Shown one piece after another: positions 45,360-52,629 of a stretch of 64,000 nucleotides of DNA (position 1 is the first letter of the stretch; every line of letters starts with the position of its first letter). The stretch covers positions 558,001-622,000 of the forward strand of contig JACKMA010000002.1 in the NCBI GenBank assembly GCA_024235635.1, given 5' to 3'. The position numbers and the translations under genes are program-made. The notes under the pieces were generated by a model, which was not told the DNA's origin, made no database searches, and was given only the letters and a program-made list of their open reading frames with translations. Source of the stretch: Zoogloeaceae bacterium (GTDB taxonomy: Bacteria > Pseudomonadota > Gammaproteobacteria > Burkholderiales > Rhodocyclaceae).

Positions 45360-46019
45360 ATGAGCACTTACCGGAAGATCCTGCGAGAGGGCTTGTGGGA
45401 CAACAACATGATCGCGAGCCAGTTGCTCGCGATGTGCCCGGCCATGGCGGTCACCGCAACCGCAACCAATGGTCTCGGCATGGGCCTCGCCACGACCGCC
45501 GTGCTGGTGGCCTCGAATACGCTGGTCTCGTCGATCCGGCACCTGGTGCCGTCAGCGGTGCGCATTCCGATCTTCATCGTGCTGATCGCGAGCCTGGTCA
45601 CCCTGGTGGATCTGGCGCTGAATGCCTGGTTGCACGAACTCTACAAGGTGCTTGGACTGTTCATCGCGCTGATCGTCGTCAACTGCGGAATCCTCGGCCG
45701 CGCAGAGTCCTTCGCGTCCCGGTCATCGGTGCCGCGCGCGGCGCTCGACGGACTGGCCATGGGCTTAGGCTTCACGCTGGCAATGGTGGCGATCGGGGCC
45801 GTCCGCGAGGTCATCGGCAGCGGTTCGCTGTTCGCGCAGGCGCAGTTGCTGCTGGGGCCGGCTTTCGGCTTTCTCGAACTCCGCCTGTTCGACGGTGGCG
45901 CCCTGCTGATGGTGTTGCCGCCCGGCGGCTTCCTCGTGCTCGGCGGGCTGCTGGCCGCAAAGCGGGCGCTCGAGGGCGCTCGCCGGCGAAGGGGTGTCGT
46001 CGTCGCGCAATCGGCATAG
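45360..46019 (+). CDS. rnfE: RnfE, membrane subunit of the Rnf complex
   Basis: This 219-residue protein has six helices, with NNMIASQLLAMCPAMAVT near residue 14 and VVNCGILGRAESFAS mid-protein, each carrying a cysteine equivalent to that of RnfA. Together they may ligate an iron cluster in the membrane. The basic C-terminus is cytoplasmic. The chosen ATG has gaggaggga upstream of it. It follows rnfG by 13 bp. Confidence 0.95.
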   Translation: MSTYRKILREGLWDNNMIASQLLAMCPAMAVTATATNGLGMGLATTAVLVASNTLVSSIRHLVPSAVRIPIFIVLIASLVTLVDLALNAWLHELYKVLGLFIALIVVNCGILGRAESFASRSSVPRAALDGLAMGLGFTLAMVAIGAVREVIGSGSLFAQAQLLLGPAFGFLELRLFDGGALLMVLPPGGFLVLGGLLAAKRALEGARRRRGVVVAQSA

Positions 46020-46029
46020 GAGGATCCGT

Positions 46030-46302
46030 ATGCAGGTCAGTGTGTGCTATTCCGAGCCGGGCCAGCAGGCGTGGCTGCGAATCGAAGTGGGCGACGATGC
46101 CACCGCGAGCACGGCAATCGCGAAGTCCGGCATTCTTGCGATGTTTCCGTCGATCGATCTGAGCACGCAGAAGATCGGCGTGTTCGGCAAGGTGGTCAAG
46201 CCGGATGCGCCGCTGCGAGCGGGCGATCGCGTCGAGATCTATCGGCCGATCGTGTGCGATCCGGCGACGGTTCCGCGGCGGGCAATGCCGGAAGACGAAT
46301 GA
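46030..46302 (+). CDS. rnfH: RnfH, small accessory protein
   Basis: This 90-residue UPF0125/RnfH-family beta-grasp protein has the family ends VSVCYSEPGQQAWLRIEV and LRAGDRVEIYRPIVCDP. RnfH follows rnf genes in diazotrophs such as Rhodobacter capsulatus; elsewhere it is found near ratA/smpB. Its function is unknown. It closes the rnf operon, 10 bp after rnfE. Confidence 0.92.
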   Translation: MQVSVCYSEPGQQAWLRIEVGDDATASTAIAKSGILAMFPSIDLSTQKIGVFGKVVKPDAPLRAGDRVEIYRPIVCDPATVPRRAMPEDE

Positions 46303-46317
46303 CGGCCGGACGGCCTG

Positions 46318-47172
46318 TCAGACTTCGGCCTCCAGTAACTGGCGAGCGAGTTCGACGTCCATCCGCTCGCGCGCGTCAACCGGCTGGCAGGCGGCGGCGC
46401 ATTCGTACAACTCGTAAATCTCGCTGCTTCGTGCCTGACCGTACATGCGCTCGAGTGCACGTGCATGCTCGACCAGAACGACTGCCGAATCGGGCGCCAG
46501 ACGCCGCGCCGTGGCGAAGTGTTCGAGGGCGCTGTCGCGGCGCGCGCCGAAGGTGAGCGCGGCACCGACGCTGCCCAGATTGGCGAGGACTTCGGACTCG
46601 AATACGCCGAGCGCAACGTGGGCGTCCACGTGCCCCGGCTCCAGTTCGATCACCCTTTGCAGGCTGGCCCGCACCTTGTTGCCGAGACCGGTGGCCAGGG
46701 CCTTGACGACCGATACCAGCTGACTGTAGCGGCCCAGGGCCAGGGCATGGACGTACCAGGCATTCGGCCAGTCGCCGGCTCTCGGCAGGAGCGCCTCGCA
46801 GTGCCGTATCGCGTCGCCGATGATCACCAGGCGCCGGGCCGGCTCGTTCTCGATATAGATCGCGTGAACCAGGGTCGCCCGCGCGGCCACGACACATCCG
46901 ATCGGACCGAGGGCGATGCCGCCATGGACCGCCTGCGCAAAGTCGCCGGCATGAAACGCACGCCAGGCCGACTGCAGGCGCAGCGCGACCTTGCCCGGAT
47001 CGCATTCGCCGTTCGCGAATCCGGGCTTGTTGTTCAGCCTGACCTCGATCGCCTGACACGAAGGATAGGCTTCCCTGTCGCTTCGATGCAGCCGCGGCCA
47101 CGCATCGCGCAAAGCTTCGCCGCTATATCGATAGGCCCGATCCCCATAGGGAAAAGGCTTCCAGCTCGACAT
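46318..47172 (-). CDS. TPR-like protein of unknown function
   Basis: This 284-residue helical protein has a repeat pattern of tetratricopeptide type in its second half (HVDAHVALGVFESEVLANLG, then SALEHFATARRLAPDSAVVLVEHARAL), and also in AWRAFHAGDFAQAVHGG. No signal peptide or enzyme motif is seen. It is probably a scaffold or adaptor. It converges with rnfH and lies in the same direction as a TetR regulator. Not recognised by name. Confidence 0.75.
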   Translation of the reverse strand: MSSWKPFPYGDRAYRYSGEALRDAWPRLHRSDREAYPSCQAIEVRLNNKPGFANGECDPGKVALRLQSAWRAFHAGDFAQAVHGGIALGPIGCVVAARATLVHAIYIENEPARRLVIIGDAIRHCEALLPRAGDWPNAWYVHALALGRYSQLVSVVKALATGLGNKVRASLQRVIELEPGHVDAHVALGVFESEVLANLGSVGAALTFGARRDSALEHFATARRLAPDSAVVLVEHARALERMYGQARSSEIYELYECAAACQPVDARERMDVELARQLLEAEV

Positions 47173-47209
47173 TGTGTTCTCCCCTCACCGTTGCGCACGG
47201 CTGGTCGTC

Positions 47210-47866
47210 TTACGCGACCCGATATTCTTCTGCCAGCTTTTCGTAGAGCGCCCGCGAACGCCCCCGCAGATACGGCGCCGCAACCGCCAGTACCTGAAAT
47301 GCTCCCCTGCGCAATGCCGCCTCTCCGAGCGGTCGGCGCGGGGCGCGCGCATATTCGAACGACAGCCAATAACTGGCGACGACCACGAGATTGTCCGCAA
47401 GCGCTCGGCGCTCGCGTTCGTCCGCCACCATCTCGCCGGCTTCAGCGAGCCGCGCACACGCCCTCGCGGCTGATTCGACCGACAGGTCGAGGATACGACG
47501 GAAAAGGACCTCGACGCTGCGAATTCTGGTCACGATGTTGTTCAGGTCACGATACAGGAAGCGATAACGCCACACCACGTCGAAGGTGTCACGAATCTGG
47601 CACCACACTTCGTCCACATCTCCGGTGAGCGCCTCTGGGCGCAGCAGGGCCGATTCCATCGCGCGCTCGAAGTCGACGCACAAGGTCTCGACGATTTCGT
47701 CCTTGCTTCGGAAATGGTAATAGAGGTTGCCGGGGCTGATCGCCAGCTCGGCTGCGATCAGGCTGGTGGTGGTGTCCGGTTCGCCGAACTCGTTGAACAG
47801 CCGGAGCGATTCATCGACGATGCGCCCCCGTGTTCCCTTGGTCCGGCTCGCAGCCTTGATTGCCAC
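47210..47866 (-). CDS. TetR/AcrR family transcriptional regulator
   Basis: This 218-residue regulator has an N-terminal helix-turn-helix in RGRIVDESLRLFNEFG followed by IAAELAISPGNLYYHFRSKDEIV, the TetR DNA-binding motif. The C-terminal ligand domain is helical. The ligand is unknown. Start is GTG, giving MAIKAASRTKG. It lies upstream of the TPR-like gene on the same strand, 37 bp away, so may regulate or be co-transcribed with it. Confidence 0.9.
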   Translation of the reverse strand: MAIKAASRTKGTRGRIVDESLRLFNEFGEPDTTTSLIAAELAISPGNLYYHFRSKDEIVETLCVDFERAMESALLRPEALTGDVDEVWCQIRDTFDVVWRYRFLYRDLNNIVTRIRSVEVLFRRILDLSVESAARACARLAEAGEMVADERERRALADNLVVVASYWLSFEYARAPRRPLGEAALRRGAFQVLAVAAPYLRGRSRALYEKLAEEYRVA

Positions 47867-47994
47867 TCCGCTCTCCGACCCAGCGCCTCATCGTGGCCGG
47901 GGCACCGGATCACCATGCAGCAGGCGCAAGCAGCCTATCACCCGTCGGCGTGCCCCCGCATCTGGCATCGCACAAGGATGCGCAATGGTGAACG

Positions 47995-48031
47995 CGACAG
48001 GGCCCGCCCCATCACGGGGCGGGCCCTGTCG
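47995..48031 (-). terminator. Strong hairpin downstream of the HU gene
   Basis: A perfect 16-bp stem (CGACAGGGCCCGCCCC paired across a five-base loop) lies 24 bp after the hupB stop. No U-run follows on either strand, so it is a likely but not canonical transcription end. Confidence 0.6.
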
Positions 48032-48055
48032 GAAATTCGAGCCTGGCGGTCGCGC

Positions 48056-48331
48056 TTACTTGGCGACGGCGGCCTTCAGGGCGGCACCGGCGCTGAATTT
48101 CGGCACGCGGCTGGCGGCGATCTTGATGGACTCGCCGGTCTGCGGATTGCGGCCGGTCCGCGCTGCGCGCTCCGAGACCTCGAAGGATCCGAATCCGGTC
48201 AGAGCCACCTTGTTGCCGGCAACCAGTTCGCTTTCGATGATCTCGAGCACTGCACCCAGCGAACGTTCCGCCTGAGCGCGGGAAACGTCCAGGCGCTCGG
48301 CCAGGGCCTCTACGAATTCGCCTTTGTTCAT
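48056..48331 (-). CDS. hupB: HU family DNA-binding protein
   Basis: This 91-residue histone-like protein begins MNKGEFVEALAERLDVSRAQ and includes the DNA-contacting arm region GFGSFEVSERAARTGRNPQTGE. HU bends and compacts DNA and assists replication and transcription. The arm has the RNPQTG sequence that marks the family. Start chosen at the ATG with a ribosome site in gaggaac. Monocistronic, followed by a long hairpin. Confidence 0.95.
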   Translation of the reverse strand: MNKGEFVEALAERLDVSRAQAERSLGAVLEIIESELVAGNKVALTGFGSFEVSERAARTGRNPQTGESIKIAASRVPKFSAGAALKAAVAK

Positions 48332-48459
48332 TCCATGTTCCTCGTAGTGTGGTTGTTCGTTTGCGTTTAAAGCCGCGGATTCTAGCATTGCTGGCGGAAA
48401 TCTCCCGTCGAAAATGACAAACAGCGTATCCGCCCGATGCACGGCATCGATGTGGTCGA

Positions 48460-49365
48460 TCAGCCCGCCACAGCGCGTTCGCCGCCGAGCGCATCGACCA
48501 GATCAGGCAGCAACTGTCGCAGTTCCGACGCCATCAACGCAAACTGCGAATCGAACTCGGCCTCACGATCGCCCGAATCCTTGTCCAGCGTTTCGCGAAC
48601 CACGTCGAGGAAGCCCAGTCTGCGCAGATGGCCGGATTCGGTCAGCACGAACGAGATTCGCTCGCGGTAGCACAGGGCCAGGCGCGTCGGGCGCTTGCCC
48701 GCCGCAAGATGCGCCGCCACCTCGTCGCCGGAGAGGTCGTGGCGCAGGTAGCGCACGGTCGCCTTTTCCTCGTCGCCCGCACGCAACTCGAGTTCGCGAT
48801 CGATCTCGAAGGGGCCAGAGGGCGCGCCTTCGAGCAGCCACTCGCTCATCGCGGTCGAGGGCGCCCGCTCGGTATCGAGGCGCCGGACCGGCAGCTCGTC
48901 GACGGTGTCGCGCAACATTCCCAGCACCGCTTCCGCACGGTTGTCGGACGCCGCATCCACCACCAGCCAGCCCTGCTCCGGATCGATCCACAACCAGTCG
49001 CTGCGACGTCGCGCGAATGCCCGTGGCAACAATTCGTCGACGATGCGTTCCTTCAATTCACGCAATTGCCGGCGTCCGGGCTTGAAGCCCTGCTCCCGCT
49101 CCAGCTCCTCGGCACGATCGTCGGCAAACTGGCGGACGACCGCAGCCGGCAAGATCTTCTGTTCGGCACCGGCACGCAGCAACCATTGACCACCGACGCT
49201 GTGCAGGTGACCACGCCCCCGCTGCGGTTCGAGCCAGCCCAGCGACTCGCGATCGAGTGCACCGCAGCTCTGGAGCGCATGCCGCGACAGGGCCTCTTCC
49301 AACTGCGCCGGCGCGATCTGCCAGGGCTGTGGCAGGCGGAACACCACAAGATTTCGAAACCACAT
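48460..49365 (-). CDS. rdgC: RdgC, recombination-associated protein
   Basis: This 301-residue protein begins MWFRNLVVFRLPQPW, the family start. It includes GWLEPQRGRGHLHSVGGQWLL and ALCYRERISFVLTE. RdgC forms a ring-shaped dimer that coats DNA and limits RecA-driven recombination; it is confined to beta- and gammaproteobacteria, a useful taxonomic hint. The ribosome site aggag supports the start. Single gene. Confidence 0.94.
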   Translation of the reverse strand: MWFRNLVVFRLPQPWQIAPAQLEEALSRHALQSCGALDRESLGWLEPQRGRGHLHSVGGQWLLRAGAEQKILPAAVVRQFADDRAEELEREQGFKPGRRQLRELKERIVDELLPRAFARRRSDWLWIDPEQGWLVVDAASDNRAEAVLGMLRDTVDELPVRRLDTERAPSTAMSEWLLEGAPSGPFEIDRELELRAGDEEKATVRYLRHDLSGDEVAAHLAAGKRPTRLALCYRERISFVLTESGHLRRLGFLDVVRETLDKDSGDREAEFDSQFALMASELRQLLPDLVDALGGERAVAG

Positions 49366-49459
49366 CGTCGGCCACTCCTGAAAAAAGCTTCGGAGTATAG
49401 CCGTCTGCCCGCCGATGACCGCCCGCCAGTTCCGAACCGCAACGGCATAAGTGCGCTGG

Positions 49460-51406
49460 CTAGCCGGAAGCTTGCTCGCCCATCGTCCATCGGAACGGCT
49501 GGCCTTCGGCATGAGGCAAGGCGCGGCCGCGCGCGATCGCGCCGCGCAGCCATGCCTTCAATTCGCTGGCCTGCAGCGCGCCAATCGGCTTGTCGTCATC
49601 CGTGTCGTCGACAGCACGGATCACCACGCCGGCGCCGACCCGGTCGATCGCGCAGCGGGTGTTGGCACAGGCTTGCGCCAGTTCAGCCTCCGCCAGCGCC
49701 GACGCCTCGCGGCATTTGCGCTGGCGCGTGCGGGCGCTTTCGATATGAGCGGAGAGCGCACGGCAATCCTTCAGCTGGGGGGCCAGTCGACGTCCGAGCG
49801 CCTCGAATGCGATCTTCTGATCCGGGTTCAGGGTGACGCCAGCGCTGCGAAGTTGGGTAGCGACCTTGAGATAGCGTGCCAGGTCCGGCTCTCCGGCGAT
49901 CTCCTTGCGCCGCTCCTCGGCTCGGTCGATTTCGGTTCCAAGGCGATCGCCTTCATCGCGCAGCGCAGACAGCCGCTTGCGGATCGACAGCGTCCTAGGC
50001 AGTACGACATCCACCGTGGTCGGAGCCGAGCGGCGCGAGCCTGCCTGTCCGAGATGTACCGACGAGCCACCGACGACGCAGGCCTGGGCGTCGGCAATCT
50101 CGACTTCCTCGGCGTAGATGTCGCACGCGATCGCCTGCTCGATGACCACACGGCGCGCCGAGATCACGGCACCTTCCGCCCGCTTCAACCGGACGTCACC
50201 GCGCGGGGCGTGAACCCAGGCATTGACGACGAGACCGTCGATTTCGATCGGACCGTCGCGATTGACCGCCGAGCCGCCCGACAGATTCCGTTCGAGACGA
50301 ACGACACCGCCGCTCGAGACGACGTGACCATACACGTCTGCGTGGACCGTGATGGATCGGCCTTCGATGGTCCTGCGTTCCTGGACCTCACCGAACTCCT
50401 CGAAATGCTCCCCCATCAGTGCGAGGTCGCCGGTCGTGCGTACGCTGACCCCCTGCCGATGGACGATCGCTTCGGTGATCGCGACCTGGTTGGTCGCCGC
50501 GTCGATGTCGAGGAATCCGTCGATCGCCGCCGTCAGGTATTGTTCGCCGTCTTCGCGTTCGATACGCGTACCGGGCCCCGCAAGATCCGCCATCTCGAAG
50601 TCGGTGGGCAGCGATGCGGCCAACAGGTCGCCGCGCAGGTCGCGACCCGGCTTGCCGGGTACCGGCGCGAGCTTGCGAAGCAGTCGCACGCCGCCCTTGA
50701 CCTGCGGAAAGCGGTTGCTGAACTGCGTCAGATCGGCCCGGCCGTCCGGCAGCACCCGCGGCCGGTCATCCCGACGCAGCCCTTTCCAGAGCTCGACGAC
50801 GGTCGCGTCGGTACCGGGCTCCGGCATCACGGTGCGGGCGATCAGCGTCCGTCCGTAACGCTCGTGTTCGATACAGTCACGGATGGTGTCGAGGTCCAGG
50901 CCGGCCCGAAGGCCCTTCAGCCACATCTGGACGATGAATTCGTCGGGGTCGAGACGGGTCTGGACGGCCCCGCCGTCGTCTTCTGGCTCGAGGCAGAGCG
51001 GCTCGAACAGGTAGTAGGCGCAGCCGTCCTCGAATGTGACCTTGCGATACAGCGCGGCCCGCACCGGATCGAAACGTTCGAGTGCGCCCGCCCAGTACAC
51101 CCGCGGGTCGCGCCCCTCCTGCCGGCAGCGTGCCACGGCTTCGGTCACTGCCGGTGGCGGATAGTCGAACATCAGGCTGGCGAAGGCCGGATAGTCGATG
51201 CCACGGAACAGATATCCCGCCGCCATCAAGCGCTCGATCAGTTGACGAAATTCCGACGAATCCCGGAACTGTTCGAGATCGACGTAGAGTCCGCTGTCGT
51301 TGCGCACGAGGAAGCGCGGCAGCATCAGTTCCATGCGCCCGTCGGCATCGCCTGGTGGCAATGCCGGTTCGGCGGCGTCACTGGTGACTTGTTCGGCTGC
51401 GGTCAT
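49460..51406 (-). CDS. FapA/DUF342 domain protein
   Basis: This 648-residue protein has a long DUF342/FapA region with repetitive beta-helix-like strands (GDLALMGEHFEEFGEVQERRTI, then VRLKRAEGAVISARRVVIEQAI) and a coiled-coil segment near residue 485-575 (EIDRAEERRKEIAG, then HIESARTRQRKCREASALAEAE). The N-terminal 200 residues are less conserved. Such proteins occur in many bacteria, often near flagellar or polymer genes; the function is undefined. The chosen ATG (MTAAEQVT) has gaggga upstream. Confidence 0.82.
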   Translation of the reverse strand: MTAAEQVTSDAAEPALPPGDADGRMELMLPRFLVRNDSGLYVDLEQFRDSSEFRQLIERLMAAGYLFRGIDYPAFASLMFDYPPPAVTEAVARCRQEGRDPRVYWAGALERFDPVRAALYRKVTFEDGCAYYLFEPLCLEPEDDGGAVQTRLDPDEFIVQMWLKGLRAGLDLDTIRDCIEHERYGRTLIARTVMPEPGTDATVVELWKGLRRDDRPRVLPDGRADLTQFSNRFPQVKGGVRLLRKLAPVPGKPGRDLRGDLLAASLPTDFEMADLAGPGTRIEREDGEQYLTAAIDGFLDIDAATNQVAITEAIVHRQGVSVRTTGDLALMGEHFEEFGEVQERRTIEGRSITVHADVYGHVVSSGGVVRLERNLSGGSAVNRDGPIEIDGLVVNAWVHAPRGDVRLKRAEGAVISARRVVIEQAIACDIYAEEVEIADAQACVVGGSSVHLGQAGSRRSAPTTVDVVLPRTLSIRKRLSALRDEGDRLGTEIDRAEERRKEIAGEPDLARYLKVATQLRSAGVTLNPDQKIAFEALGRRLAPQLKDCRALSAHIESARTRQRKCREASALAEAELAQACANTRCAIDRVGAGVVIRAVDDTDDDKPIGALQASELKAWLRGAIARGRALPHAEGQPFRWTMGEQASG

Positions 51407-51615
51407 GTGGATTCCCTCGATGCGATCCGCAGGCATGCGTGATCGTGCCCTCCCGGGCGCATGTACCGCCATCGGCATTCGCGTCGATCTTCTTGAATCG
51501 GAACGAATATGCTAAGGCGATCGGCATCGGGGACCAGCGAGTCGCGAGTCGTTTACGGCTTCGCTGCGCGGCCTGCGCCTCGGGCGGCCGACCGTGATAC
51601 GCAGCACCAACGAAT

Positions 51616-51643
51616 AGGCCCCGGCAGCATGCTGCCGGGGCCT
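51616..51643 (-). terminator. Perfect 28-bp palindrome after the tRNA cluster
   Basis: The half-site AGGCCCCGGCAGCA is repeated inverted without interruption. It lies 10 bp after the end of tRNA-His and likely forms the transcription end of the cluster, though no U-run follows. A duplex-protein binding site cannot be excluded. Confidence 0.6.
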
Positions 51644-51652
51644 GTGTCGTCT

Positions 51653-51729
51653 TGGGGCGAACGATGGGTTTCGAACCCACGACCCTCGGAGCCACAATCC
51701 GATGCTCTACCAACTGAGCTACGTCCGCC
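51653..51729 (-). tRNA. tRNA-His (GTG anticodon)
   Basis: A full cloverleaf can be folded, with the extra G at position -1 opposite C73 typical of tRNA-His. The anticodon loop reads TTGTGGC with anticodon GTG, the T-loop TTCGAAA, and the CCA end is encoded. Third in the cluster. Confidence 0.95.
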
Positions 51730-51773
51730 ATTTTCGTGCCGCGCGGGACGCGACCCGAAGATACCGTTCACGA

Positions 51774-51850
51774 TGGCCTGCCCGACAGGAATCGAACCTG
51801 TAACCCCCGGCTTAGAAGGCCGGTGCTCTATCCAGTTGAGCTACGGGCAG
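51774..51850 (-). tRNA. tRNA-Arg (TCT anticodon)
   Basis: The acceptor stem CTGCCCG/CGGGCAG pairs fully. The anticodon loop reads CTTCTAA (anticodon TCT), the T-loop TTCGATT, and the CCA is encoded. Second gene of the cluster. Confidence 0.95.
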
Positions 51851-51885
51851 AGACCTGTGGGCAAACACACCGGGGGGAAGCCTGG

Positions 51886-51962
51886 TGGTCGGGGTGGAGG
51901 GATTCGAACCCCCGACATCTTGCTCCCAAAGCAAGCGCGCTACCGGACTGCGCTACACCCCG
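51886..51962 (-). tRNA. tRNA-Pro (TGG anticodon)
   Basis: The acceptor stem CGGGGTG/CACCCCG pairs fully. The anticodon loop reads TTTGGGA (anticodon TGG), the T-loop TTCGAAT, and the CCA is encoded. First gene of the cluster, close to a sigma-70 promoter. Confidence 0.95.
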
Positions 51963-51972
51963 GAAGGCGCGA

Positions 51973-52001
51973 ATCATACACATAGGCCGATACAGCGTCA
52001 A
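51973..52001 (-). promoter_or_regulatory. Sigma-70 promoter of the tRNA cluster
   Basis: On the minus strand TTGACG and TATGAT stand 17 bp apart, near consensus. The -10 box ends about 11 bp before tRNA-Pro. Confidence 0.8.
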
Positions 52002-52046
52002 ACCGACCGCAAGCCCGGCTCGAAGGGCCTCTCGGCCGGCTGTTAC

Positions 52047-52076
52047 TTGCTGTCCGATTCGGTTTTCTGCTATTAA
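52047..52076 (+). promoter_or_regulatory. Candidate sigma-70 promoter of dksA
   Basis: TTGCTG and TATTAA are 18 bp apart, 32 bp upstream of the dksA start. Both boxes deviate from consensus. Confidence 0.45.
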
Positions 52077-52107
52077 GGCGGATCTTCCTCGCATCGGATT
52101 TTCACTT

Positions 52108-52533
52108 ATGGCTGATGAATCCCTTCACAAGCAATTTCCGCCTTACGTCCCGAAGAAGGGCGAGGAGTACATGAATGACAAGCAGCTCGAGCATTTCCGT
52201 ACGATCCTCGACTCTCTCAAGCAGGAACTGATGGAGGATATCGAGCGCACCGTGCACACGATGCAGGACGAGGCCACGGTCTTCGCCGATCCCAATGACC
52301 GCGCCAGCCAGGAATCCGACATCGCGCTGGAACTGCGGAACCGGGATCGCGAGCGCAAGCTGATCAAGAAGATCGACGAAACGCTCGATCGGATTCGCGA
52401 GGGCGAGTACGGCTACTGCGACAGTTGCGGTGTCGAGATCGGACTCAAACGGCTGGAAGCGCGACCGACAGCCACCCTGTGCATCGACTGCAAGACACTG
52501 GAAGAGATGCGCGAGCGCCAGGTCGCGAAGTAG
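52108..52533 (+). CDS. dksA: DksA, RNA polymerase-binding stringent response factor
   Basis: This 141-residue protein has a coiled-coil tip (EATVFADPNDRASQESD, with the tip acidic residues AD and D) and a four-cysteine zinc finger (CDSCG then CIDCK) near the C-terminus. DksA enters the secondary channel of RNA polymerase and works with ppGpp to repress rRNA and activate amino-acid promoters. Length and motif order match E. coli DksA. The gene is followed by a hairpin terminator shared with pnp. Confidence 0.96.
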   Translation: MADESLHKQFPPYVPKKGEEYMNDKQLEHFRTILDSLKQELMEDIERTVHTMQDEATVFADPNDRASQESDIALELRNRDRERKLIKKIDETLDRIREGEYGYCDSCGVEIGLKRLEARPTATLCIDCKTLEEMRERQVAK

Positions 52534-52583
52534 TCGGGATTCCCCGGGGCGGAGTTCTTCCTCTGTTTCCGGCAGGCATCAAA

Positions 52584-52606
52584 AAAGGGCGCTTCTGGCG
52601 CCCTTT
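52584..52606. terminator. Bidirectional Rho-independent terminator between dksA and pnp
   Basis: A 9-bp stem AAAGGGCGC/GCGCCCTTT with a five-base loop is flanked by T-rich runs in both directions (TTTCTCGTT on plus, TTTTTTG on minus). It ends both convergent units. Confidence 0.9.
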
Positions 52607-52629
52607 CTCGTTGCTCCCGCCGAATCGGA

